DNA of 64,000 nt from Prevotella sp. (GTDB taxonomy: Bacteria; Bacteroidota; Bacteroidia; Bacteroidales; Bacteroidaceae), in the NCBI GenBank assembly GCA_017417465.1, contig JAFPZD010000072.1, positions 51,493 through 115,492 of the forward strand, given 5' to 3'. Below are positions 52,601 to 58,925 of this stretch, in pieces (position 1 is the stretch's first letter; every line of letters starts with the position of its first letter). A model generated the notes under the pieces. It saw only the letters and a program-made list of their open reading frames with translations, ran no database searches and was not told the origin of the DNA. The position numbers and the translations under genes are program-made.

Positions 52601-54838
52601 GTACTGCCCCGAGAGGATGAACTTGTCCTTCTCGGCATTCTGCTTGGCCACGGTCTTCGTCGAATCGTAGAGGGCGTCAAAGCAATATTTGTCGGCCAGG
52701 TCGGCCAGGCCTTTCTGCTTGAGGTAGGCGCGCAGGTAGTTGCCGAAGGGCTCGGCGGCGGGCAGGAAGATGCGGCCGTTGGTGACGGTGTAGCCCTGCA
52801 CGAAGTCGAACTGTCCGTTGGCGTGCGGCTTCATGTTGGCATCGAGTCGGTCGAGGCCCATGACTTTCAGCAGGGTGGTCGACTTGAGGCTCTCCTCGGG
52901 CAGGTAGGTGAGGTAGGTGCCGGTGGTGTCGCTCTGGTACTTGATGTCCATGCGGAACTTCTCCTTCTCGACCGACGTGGCCAGGTAGTAGACGTTCTTC
53001 ATCATCAGCCGCCAGTTGGCCTGCTCAGGGTTGCTGCTGGTATTCTTCAACGCCTTGACGAATAGGCACTTGCTGGTCTGGGTAACATCGGTTGAGAACT
53101 CGCCCACCTGATAGGTCTGACCGCCGTAGGTGTACTCGAAGGCGACGGCCAGCACCTGGTCGGTCTGCAGGCCGGTCTTCAGCGAGATGTAGCCGAGGGC
53201 GGTGTTCACCGTGTACTCGCTCGATGTCAGGAGGCGTGCCGACGCCAGCTTCTCGTAGTCGACGCCGCCCGTGAGCTCTGTGAACGACTCCAGGACGTTA
53301 GTCACCTGGTCGATGCCACGCGAGGCTGAGTCGATGCGGCTGACCATTGTCGAGTAGACATCGTTGGCCAGGTTCGACGGCACCTTCATACCCGTGGTGC
53401 TCCACTTGGGGTTCTTGATGTAGCTATTCTCACCCAGGTCGCTGAATGCCACGATGTTGCGGGTGTTGTTGGTATTGCCCGACTTGTTCGTAATCCACAC
53501 TTCCACGCGGTTGATCTTGATACCCGTGGTCATGTTGGGCAGCGTCTGCATGGCGCGGTCGTAGATCTCGCGGAAATTGTGTGCAAGGAAGAAGTGGCGG
53601 TTCTCCTCGTAGTCGGCGACGTCGATCTCGAAGGGCGTAGTCTGTGTGCCGCCCTTCGATGAGACACTCTTCGAGCTGCTCTTCTTCTGCGAGACGACGG
53701 TCTGCAGCTTCAGCTTGCCAAACTGCATGTCGGTGCGTATGCCGAAGAGTGCCGATGCGCCATGAACGAGCGTGTTGTTCGAGGGGAAGCTGACGTTACC
53801 GGCCTCGACGAGCTTGATGATCTCGTCCTCCTTGCCGTCATACTTCAGCTTGAGGTTCTTCGTGTCGAAGTCGAAGGTGGCGTCGGTGTTGTAGTTCAGG
53901 TTCATGTTCACCTTGTCGCCCACCTTGCCGTTGACGCTGAGGTTGATCTTCTCGTCGAAGTCGAAGGCCGTCGTCTTGCGGTTACGGATGGGCAGCGACG
54001 GGTTGTCGATGTTCTTCAGCGTGGCACCCACCTTCAGCTCGGCCGTTCCTTGTGTCTTCACGCGCACGCCGCCAGGGCCGAATATTTTCTCGGCAGGGCC
54101 AAGGTCGAACTGCATGTCGGTGAAGTCGAACTTACTCTCGCCCTTCGTCTTCACGTTGTCGGCATCCTTGACACGGAAGAACTGGTAGCGGGCGCGGCGC
54201 TCGCTCCATTTCATGTATTCCTCGGGCGTCATCACGATGGGCGTGTTGAGGTACGAGTCGCCAATCTTCGAGCCGATGTAGTAGAGATTCAGCGAGTCGT
54301 TGTACTCCACCTCCTGCTTGATGTTCTCAGGCATCTTCAGGTCGAGGGCGCTCGAGTCAAGGTCTTCGACGAGCAACGGCGTGGTGCGCTGGATGCGCCA
54401 GCGGGCGTCCAACAGCGAATCGGGGATGGTCTCGTCCTCCAAGGTGAGGGTCTTGGGCTGCGCTTTCGGCTGGGCCTTTGCCGTGGTGGCAGTGTCGCCA
54501 GCCTGCTTGCCAACATTGCGCGAGGGCAGGTTGGCACGTCCTGGCCGACGTACGCCGGGCCCATTGTCGTCGCCGCCACGGATGCCGCCAGGTCGGTCGC
54601 CGCCACGGAGACTGCCAGGACGGTCGTCAACGCCTCGGATACCGCCAGGTCGGTCGTCAACGCCACGGATGCCACCAGGGCCCTCCCCATTGCCACCGCC
54701 CATGGGTGTCGCGGTTCTCAGCGGGCTCACGCCACCCTTCGACGCGGATTGGTTCTTCCGCGTCTTGTCGTCCTGAGCCATCGTGGTCAGTGCCATGATG
54801 CCTATCAGAATCAGAAGGATGTAGAGTACTCGCTTCAC
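46688..54838 (-). CDS. sprA: Cell surface / type IX secretion translocon protein SprA
   Basis: This is a 2716-aa protein with signal peptide MKRVLYILLILIGIMALTTMAQ. SprA is the giant outer-membrane barrel through which the type IX secretion system exports proteins. Long beta-rich stretches cover most of the length, with blocks such as FDLGPAEKIFGPGGVRVKTQG and ASALFGIRTDMQFGKLKLQTVVSQKK. Family members are usually about 2400-2500 aa. Extra low-complexity segments here are an N-terminal run of PGGIRGVDDR-type 10-aa repeats (about residues 50-95), a K/P/G-rich stretch near residues 2010-2050, KQQGKSGKQQG, and KSNSKSSNSKSNS near the C-terminus. It lies 17 bp after ruvA in one transcript. Confidence 0.95.
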   Translation of the reverse strand: MKRVLYILLILIGIMALTTMAQDDKTRKNQSASKGGVSPLRTATPMGGGNGEGPGGIRGVDDRPGGIRGVDDRPGSLRGGDRPGGIRGGDDNGPGVRRPGRANLPSRNVGKQAGDTATTAKAQPKAQPKTLTLEDETIPDSLLDARWRIQRTTPLLVEDLDSSALDLKMPENIKQEVEYNDSLNLYYIGSKIGDSYLNTPIVMTPEEYMKWSERRARYQFFRVKDADNVKTKGESKFDFTDMQFDLGPAEKIFGPGGVRVKTQGTAELKVGATLKNIDNPSLPIRNRKTTAFDFDEKINLSVNGKVGDKVNMNLNYNTDATFDFDTKNLKLKYDGKEDEIIKLVEAGNVSFPSNNTLVHGASALFGIRTDMQFGKLKLQTVVSQKKSSSKSVSSKGGTQTTPFEIDVADYEENRHFFLAHNFREIYDRAMQTLPNMTTGIKINRVEVWITNKSGNTNNTRNIVAFSDLGENSYIKNPKWSTTGMKVPSNLANDVYSTMVSRIDSASRGIDQVTNVLESFTELTGGVDYEKLASARLLTSSEYTVNTALGYISLKTGLQTDQVLAVAFEYTYGGQTYQVGEFSTDVTQTSKCLFVKALKNTSSNPEQANWRLMMKNVYYLATSVEKEKFRMDIKYQSDTTGTYLTYLPEESLKSTTLLKVMGLDRLDANMKPHANGQFDFVQGYTVTNGRIFLPAAEPFGNYLRAYLKQKGLADLADKYCFDALYDSTKTVAKQNAEKDKFILSGQYKGAKGGVISLGAYNVPQGSVVVTAGGVTLQEGTDYSVDYSAGEVTILNQSIIDAGTDVKVSLEDNTNYGMQRKTMLGLNWQYDFTKNFSLGGTLLHTSEQALTTKVSMGEEPLNNTLWGLNMNWKQESQWLTNMLDRLPLLHLTQPSQITFNGEFAQLIAGKPHGTQDNASYIDDFENTKNLLDVSDPKAWVLSSVPTMFPNYNDKESVASGYDRALLAWYNVDPIFTRRSSSLTPSHIKSDLEQLSNHYVREVYVKELYPNRDQSTYNGATSTLPVLNLAYYPQERGPYNLTLDYNSDGTLRNPAQKWGGMMRKLETTDFEQANIEYVEFWMLDPFIYTRKEGTSSRYSGELYINLGEVSEDVLRDGKKFHESGMTPNGNSTIQQTQWGKIPVQASETYAFDNTADRNVQDVGLNGLTDEEERTYGAYAEWLSRIGSVVQNDSLLQAWQQDPAGDNYHYFRGSDFDEERRSIMDRYKRINNPQGNSPASDDQTETYDTSYKTGPDVEDINQDFTLNEYERYFQYRIPISDDELQAYNRGQKSDDSYIVDHRDYNAKLRNGDSITVRWYQYRIPLTEYQQKVGSINDFTSIRFMRMFLTGFEQPIVLRFGSLDLVRGEWRQYKQNLQTSAGAETGTLEMSAVNIEENTDRKPVAYVLPPGITRATDPSQPQLTENNEQALCLVVKNLSQNESKAVYKNTNLDLRQYKHLQMFVHANHLVPNNTQLEDNQLAVFIRLGSDYKSNYYEYLIPLKLTPEGNYRWNVPSDRPLVWPEENMLDINMSVFTALKKARNKARAEGVASYNQLFTDYDPDKPNNKISIIGNPSLGEVKTMIIGVRNLASGMKSGEVWINELRLREANNDGGWAASGAMNVQLSDFGSVNLTGRYITDGFGGLEETVMQRSTDNQRSYSVTANLELGKFFPDKAQVNAPLYYSYTKETISPRYNPLDTDMELDDALETAANRQERDSIESLAVTKNTTRNFSISNARVGIKNKRHPMPFDPANLSVSYSHQHRYTTGETTVWEREDQWRGSLNYSYSPVYKTWEPFNKTQKSGASQKGGQKSQSSQKSQSSQKGGSQSKWSQFPKAFGLNYLPQSISFSSEISRSYYELQERDLENTENPSLPLTFSEQFLWNRDFSLRWDLTKNLHMNFQSATHAEIEEPYTPINKDLYADHYQAWKDSVWQSIGHWGTPLDYQQSFTASYQVPLDKLPIFDWLKTDASYSATYSWLRGTELDDGTSLGNTIQNNRNLNINGALNLETLYNHIPFLKKTNERFKKAANNKKPEPKGKGKDKAKDKLKAKTPGGKDAEGETPPDPKDKQQLPKNKNAFQKEITIQPDTTIEVQHGKKSKRLIVSAKNKDGKAVAIKWKALDENKIKVWVPKDVWQALSDKQQGKSGKQQGKGDKSKKKADRSKGSKGNQDATPDSLLAVSDSLAVDSAAVASTPAVEPEVVTEEVPVVSSLDLKISVIAKPPLDDKLWYNVAQQTARFLMMVRSVNLSYRNQASMALPGFMPTIGDMFGQRTGGVMSPGLDFAFGLTGDDYVQKALANNWLLRADSVATPSTSSSTEDLQLKATVEPARDLKIDLSATRTVNRAKSVQFMYAGSPTTHSGSFTMTTISIKSALEGMGNANNGYHSKSFEEFCGKIAAFRDRVQAQYPSASSSHSGALAGNINPVDRYSADVLVPAFLSTYTLGGSSSIDIFPALSRLLPNWTVRYAGLAKLAWFRDHFKSVNLNHAYKSVYSVGSYASYSSWLEYMGDLGYVQAADGSYTPSSPYNISTVSINESFSPLLGLDVTFLNNLTAKVEYKTTRVLNLSMTSVQINEQLSKDWVIGLGYKIQNFNLFGSGSSRKIKGSNKKGANGADDDKSNSKSSNSKSNSRGGVNHDLNTRLDISFRKQAAITRDIASGVSSASSGNSALKISLSADYTLSRFLTLTAYYDRQTNTPLLSSSSYPTTTQDFGLSLKFSLTR
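54555..54690 (-). repeat. 30-bp coding repeat in the sprA N-terminus
   Basis: About four copies of a 30-bp unit code PGGIRGVDDR, PGGIRGVDDR, PGSLRGGDR, PGGIRGGDDN, before the mature conserved part of SprA. Confidence 0.8.
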
Positions 54839-54855
54839 CTCTTAGTTCTCAGTTC

Positions 54856-55485
54856 TTACTTAATCTGCTTCAGCGCCAGTTTCACCACCTGCTCCACGGG
54901 CAGCGACGGCTGGTCCTTCAGGATCTGCACCACCACCTTCTGCGTGGGAGCGGGCGAGAAGCCGAGCATCGTCAGGGCGGCCACCGCCTCGTCGCGGACG
55001 GCGTTGTCGACAGGTGTCTGGACGCTGCCGCCGGCAGGAATCTCGCTGGCGATGCCGAGGGCCACAATCTTGTCGCGCAGGTCGACGATGATGCGCTGTG
55101 CGGTCATCTTGCCGATGCCCTTGATGCTTTGCATCAGCTTGACGTTGCCAGTCGAGATGACATTGCAGAGCTCGCCGACACTCATGCTCGAGAGCATCAT
55201 GCGCGCCGTGTTCGTGCCCACGCCGCTGACGGTGATGAGCAGCTCGAACATCTCGCGTTCCTTTTTATTATAGAAGCCGTAGAGCACATGTGCGTCTTCG
55301 CGGATCGCCTCGTAGACGTAGAGCTTCACCTCGCCTCCCCTCGTTCCTCCCGACGGGTGCAGGTGGCCTTGGCATGCAGAATAAGTATTGAGCGAAATAT
55401 TCAGACCATATCCCACCCCGGCTGCCTCAACCGTAGCCAGTGCGGGAGTAAGCTCGGTCAGCTCGCCCCTGATGTATTCAATCAT
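54856..55485 (-). CDS. ruvA: Holliday junction branch migration protein RuvA
   Basis: This 209-aa protein has an N-terminal OB fold ([35 protein letters not shown]). Two helix-hairpin-helix motifs follow ([40 protein letters not shown]), then the RuvB-contacting C-terminal domain ([19 protein letters not shown]). It binds four-way DNA junctions with RuvB. It precedes sprA closely. A gene neighbourhood of ruvA and sprA is, to my knowledge, common in Bacteroidota. Confidence 0.97.
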   Translation of the reverse strand: MIEYIRGELTELTPALATVEAAGVGYGLNISLNTYSACQGHLHPSGGTRGGEVKLYVYEAIREDAHVLYGFYNKKEREMFELLITVSGVGTNTARMMLSSMSVGELCNVISTGNVKLMQSIKGIGKMTAQRIIVDLRDKIVALGIASEIPAGGSVQTPVDNAVRDEAVAALTMLGFSPAPTQKVVVQILKDQPSLPVEQVVKLALKQIK

Positions 55486-55629
55486 AACTTGTTTCCTCGT
55501 ATATATACAACAAATTAACGTCTTCGAGGGGCGTTTATTGCCTCAGTCTATCTTTTTTCGCGGCAAAAAGGCCGGAAAAGTCGAAAAACCGCCAAAATAC
55601 AAATTGTAGCCGAATTGTAACCGCCATTA

Positions 55630-55661
55630 TTTGCCTATTTTAGCAGGTTTTTGTAATTTTG
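55630..55661 (+). promoter_or_regulatory. Promoter of the Na/Pi-PhoU-winged helix gene
   Basis: TTTG at 55630-55633 and TAATTTTG at 55654-55661 are 20 bp apart. The ATG at 55688 comes 26 nt after the box. Confidence 0.7.
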
Positions 55662-55687
55662 CACCGTAATTACAACATACCATTATT

Positions 55688-57661
55688 ATGACGATTGAAT
55701 TATTATTCAGGCTGCTTGGCTCGTTGGCATTGCTCATCTACGGCATGAAGATGATGAGCGACGCCTTGCAGAAGATGGCCGGACCGAGTTTACGACACAT
55801 CTTAGCCCGCATGACTGGCAACCGACTGACCGGCATGCTGACAGGAACGATGGTGACCTGCGCCGTGCAGTCATCATCGGCCACGACGGTCATGACCGTC
55901 TCGTTCGTCTCGGCAGGACTGCTCACGCTGGCACAGGCCATCTCGGTCATCATGGGCGCCAACATCGGCACCACACTCACGGCGTGGATCATGACGCTGG
56001 GCTACAACCTCGACCTGTCCGTGGTGGTGTTCCCCGCCTTCCTCATCGGCATGGTGCTCATCTACAAGAAGCGCCATCGCGTGGCTGGCGACTTCCTCTT
56101 CGGATTGGCTTTCCTGTTCTGGTCGCTGGTCATGCTGAGCAGCGTGGGGCGCGACATGGACCTCGCCCACAACGCCGATGTGGTCAGCTTCTTCGCCTCG
56201 TTCGACACCAGCAGCTACCTCACTATTATGGCCTTCCTGGCCGCCGGCACCGTCATCACGTGCGTGGTACAGTCGTCGGCAGCGGTGATGGCCATCACCA
56301 TTCTGCTTTGCTCGACGGGTGTCTTGCCCATCTACATGGGTATCGCCTTGGTGATGGGCGAAAACATCGGCACCACGGCGACTGCCAATCTGGCGGCCCT
56401 TGGCGCCGGTACCGAGGCCCGCCGTGCAGCGCTGGCCCATCTGCTGTTCAATGTGTTTGGCGTCATCTGGGTGCTGGTCGTGTTCTATCCCTTCGTCAAC
56501 ATGGTCTGCGGCCTCGTAGGCTACGACCCGACGATGGCCGGACAGGCCGAGCGGATCCCCGTCGTGCTGGCCATGTTCCACACCTGCTTCAACGTGCTGA
56601 ACACGGCCCTGCTCATCGGCTTTATCCCCCAGATGGAGCGGCTCGTCTGCAGGCTGCTGCCCGAAAACGACAAGGAGGCCAAAATGCCCACGACACTGCA
56701 CTTCATCCGTGGCGGCGTCATCCAAACGCCTGAGATCGCCATACTCCAGGCACAGAAGGAAATCGTACACTTTGCCGAACGCATGTTACGCATGTACGGC
56801 ATGACTTGTGCGCTCATCGACGAGAAGGACAAGAAAGAGTTCGACAACCAGTTTGCACGCATCGAACGCTACGAGACCATCGCCGACAACATGGAGATTG
56901 AGATTGCGAATTACCTGGAGCAGGTAGGCAACGAGCACCTCTCGGACGACACCAAGGAGAAGACGCGCGTGATGCTCCGCCAGATTGGCGAGTTGGAGTC
57001 CATTGGCGATGCCTGCTTTAAAATGGCACGAACGGTCGGCCATCTGCGTGAGAACAAGGAGGACTTCACACCCGAGCAGTACGTCAGGCTGCACGACATG
57101 TTCCGAGTGGTGAACGAGGCTGTGGTTCAGATGATTGTCGTGGTGAGCGGGCGGCGCAAGGATCTCTCGCTGGACGAATCGCTCGCCATCGAAAGCGACA
57201 TCAACGCTCTGCGCGACCAACTCAGGGCCGAGACCGTCACGGGCGTCAACTCGCATCAGTATTCCTACGCCCTCGGAACGCTTTACAACGACATCGTGGC
57301 CGACTGCGAGAAGATTGGCGACTACGTGATGAACGTCGTCGAAGCCCGTCTGGGCAAGCATCTGATCAGCTACAACGGCCTGTGCCTGAACATCGACAAG
57401 AAGACGGCAACCGTTGACGGCGACCCCGTGAGCCTTACCCGAACGGAGTTTGCGCTGCTTCACCTGCTCTTGGCAAACCGTGGCAAAGTGCTCTCACGCC
57501 AACAGCTGATGGACACGGTATGGAGTGGCGTCATCGTCTCCGACCGCACGGTGAACGTCAACATCACCCGCCTGCGCAAGAAGCTAGGGCCTTACGCCCA
57601 GAACATTGTCAGCCGCGCGGGGTTTGGGTATGGATTTGAGGAGTTAGGAGTGAGGAGTTAG
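55688..57661 (+). CDS. Na/Pi cotransporter-PhoU protein with C-terminal OmpR-type winged-helix domain
   Basis: This is a 657-aa three-part protein. Residues about 1-320 form a NptA/PNaS Na+/phosphate symporter with the duplicated motifs AVQSSSATTVMTVSF plus GANIGTT and VVQSSAAVMAITILL plus GENIGTT. Residues about 335-555 are a PhoU-like helical region (EIVHFAERMLRMYG...RQIGELESIGDACFKMART). Residues about 558-652 are a transcriptional regulator C-terminal domain (LNIDKKTATVDGDPVSLTRTEFALLHLLLANRGKVLSRQQLMDTVW, then RTVNVNITRLRKKLG and GFGYGFE), with the recognition helix intact. Ordinary family members end after PhoU. No receiver domain is present. The last residues (EELGVRS) read into an ACTCCTA-type repeat. 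Confidence 0.93.
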   Translation: MTIELLFRLLGSLALLIYGMKMMSDALQKMAGPSLRHILARMTGNRLTGMLTGTMVTCAVQSSSATTVMTVSFVSAGLLTLAQAISVIMGANIGTTLTAWIMTLGYNLDLSVVVFPAFLIGMVLIYKKRHRVAGDFLFGLAFLFWSLVMLSSVGRDMDLAHNADVVSFFASFDTSSYLTIMAFLAAGTVITCVVQSSAAVMAITILLCSTGVLPIYMGIALVMGENIGTTATANLAALGAGTEARRAALAHLLFNVFGVIWVLVVFYPFVNMVCGLVGYDPTMAGQAERIPVVLAMFHTCFNVLNTALLIGFIPQMERLVCRLLPENDKEAKMPTTLHFIRGGVIQTPEIAILQAQKEIVHFAERMLRMYGMTCALIDEKDKKEFDNQFARIERYETIADNMEIEIANYLEQVGNEHLSDDTKEKTRVMLRQIGELESIGDACFKMARTVGHLRENKEDFTPEQYVRLHDMFRVVNEAVVQMIVVVSGRRKDLSLDESLAIESDINALRDQLRAETVTGVNSHQYSYALGTLYNDIVADCEKIGDYVMNVVEARLGKHLISYNGLCLNIDKKTATVDGDPVSLTRTEFALLHLLLANRGKVLSRQQLMDTVWSGVIVSDRTVNVNITRLRKKLGPYAQNIVSRAGFGYGFEELGVRS

Positions 57662-57890
57662 AAGTTTTTTTGAGTTAGGAGTTAGGAGTTAGGAATTAGG
57701 AGTTTAGGGTTTAGAGGTATTCTCCTCTACTCCTTTACTCCTCTACTCCTTTACTCCTCTACTCCTCTACTCCTTTACTCCTTTACTCCTTACTCCTTTA
57801 CTCCTTACTCCTTTACTCCTTACTCCTTTACTCCTTACTCCTTACTCCTTTACTCCTTACTCTTTACTCTTTTTTCAACATTTTTCCGCC
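57640..57890. repeat. ACTCCTA/ACTCCTTT repeat spacer before ddh
   Basis: GAGTTAGGAGTTAGGA units run first and CTCCTCTACTCCTTTACTCC units follow, that is, the same 7-8 bp family in both orientations. The 296-bp gap contains no gene; the ddh promoter follows. Confidence 0.85.
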
Positions 57891-57919
57891 AAAACGCTTG
57901 GAAAACCGAAAAAACTTCG

Positions 57920-57927
57920 TACCTTTG
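57920..57927 (+). promoter_or_regulatory. -7 promoter box for ddh
   Basis: TACCTTTG 30 nt before the ATG, with CTTG 19 bp upstream (57897-57900) as a near match to the -33 TTTG. Confidence 0.65.
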
Positions 57928-57957
57928 CAGCGTTTTTCAATACAACACAAAAAGACA

Positions 57958-58857
57958 ATGAAGAAAATCAGAGCAGCCGTCGTTGGTTACGGCAACATCG
58001 GACGCTATGCCGTCCAGGCACTCGAGGCCGCCGCCGACTTCGAGATTGCCGGCATCGTGCGCAGAAACGGCGCAGCCGACCGTCCCGCAGAGCTGGCACA
58101 GTACACCGTCGTGAAGGATATCCGCGAGCTGGAGGCCGTCGACGTGGCCATCCTCGCCACCCCCACCCGCTCGTGCGAGGAATATGCGCGGCAGATACTG
58201 CCCCTGGGCATCAACACCGTCGACTCGTTCGACATCCACACCCTCATCCGCGACTACCGCCGCACGCTGATGGACATCAACCGCCAGACGGGCACCGTCA
58301 GCGTCATTGCCGCCGGCTGGGATCCGGGCAGCGACTCCATCGTGCGCACACTGATGCAGAGCCTTGCTCCTAAGGGTCTGAGCTACACCAACTTCGGCCC
58401 CGGCATGTCGATGGGCCACAGCGTCTGCGTGCGCTCGAAGGCTGGTGTGAAGAACGCCCTCTCGATGACCATCCCCCTGGGTGAAGGCATCCACCGCCGC
58501 ATGGTCTACGTCGAGCTGGAAGACGGAGCGAGCCTCGACGACGTGACCGCCGCCATCAAGGCCGACCCCTACTTTGCCAGCGACGAGACCCACGTGTTCC
58601 AGGTCGAGAGCGTCGACGACGTGCGCGACATGGGCCACGGCGTGAACCTGGTGCGCAAGGGTGTCAGCGGACAGACGCAGAACCAGCGCTTCGAGTTCAA
58701 CATGAACATCAACAATCCCGCACTCACCGGACAGGTGCTCGTCAACGTGGCACGCGCCTCGATGCGCCTGCAGCCCGGATGCTACACGATGATCGAGATT
58801 CCCGTCATCGACATGCTGCCCGGCGACCGCGAGGAGCTCATCGCACACCTGGTGTGA
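57958..58857 (+). CDS. ddh: meso-diaminopimelate D-dehydrogenase
   Basis: This 299-aa NADP-dependent enzyme has the Rossmann motif AAVVGYGNIGRYAVQAL. Substrate-binding and family blocks follow (SFDIHTLIRDYRRTLMDINR; VIAAGWDPGSDSIVRTLMQSLAPKGLSYTNFGPGMSMGHS; MVYVELEDGA). It makes meso-diaminopimelate from tetrahydrodipicolinate in one step for lysine and peptidoglycan. The start at MKKIRAAVVGYGN follows the promoter by 30 nt; the longer frame would overlap the promoter. Transcribed singly or with the CotH gene 54 bp downstream. Confidence 0.95.
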   Translation: MKKIRAAVVGYGNIGRYAVQALEAAADFEIAGIVRRNGAADRPAELAQYTVVKDIRELEAVDVAILATPTRSCEEYARQILPLGINTVDSFDIHTLIRDYRRTLMDINRQTGTVSVIAAGWDPGSDSIVRTLMQSLAPKGLSYTNFGPGMSMGHSVCVRSKAGVKNALSMTIPLGEGIHRRMVYVELEDGASLDDVTAAIKADPYFASDETHVFQVESVDDVRDMGHGVNLVRKGVSGQTQNQRFEFNMNINNPALTGQVLVNVARASMRLQPGCYTMIEIPVIDMLPGDREELIAHLV

Positions 58858-58925
58858 GGGAGATGGGAGATGGGAGATGGGAGAGGGGAGATGAAAGATG
58901 AAAGATGAAAGATGAAAGATGAAAG
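58858..58925. repeat. GATGGGA and GATGAAA repeats forming the CotH leader
   Basis: GAGATGGGAGATGGGA units are followed by five 7-bp GATGAAA units with ATGs at 58891, 58898, 58905, 58912 and 58919. Because 7 is not a multiple of three, the ATGs fall in all frames. Confidence 0.85.
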
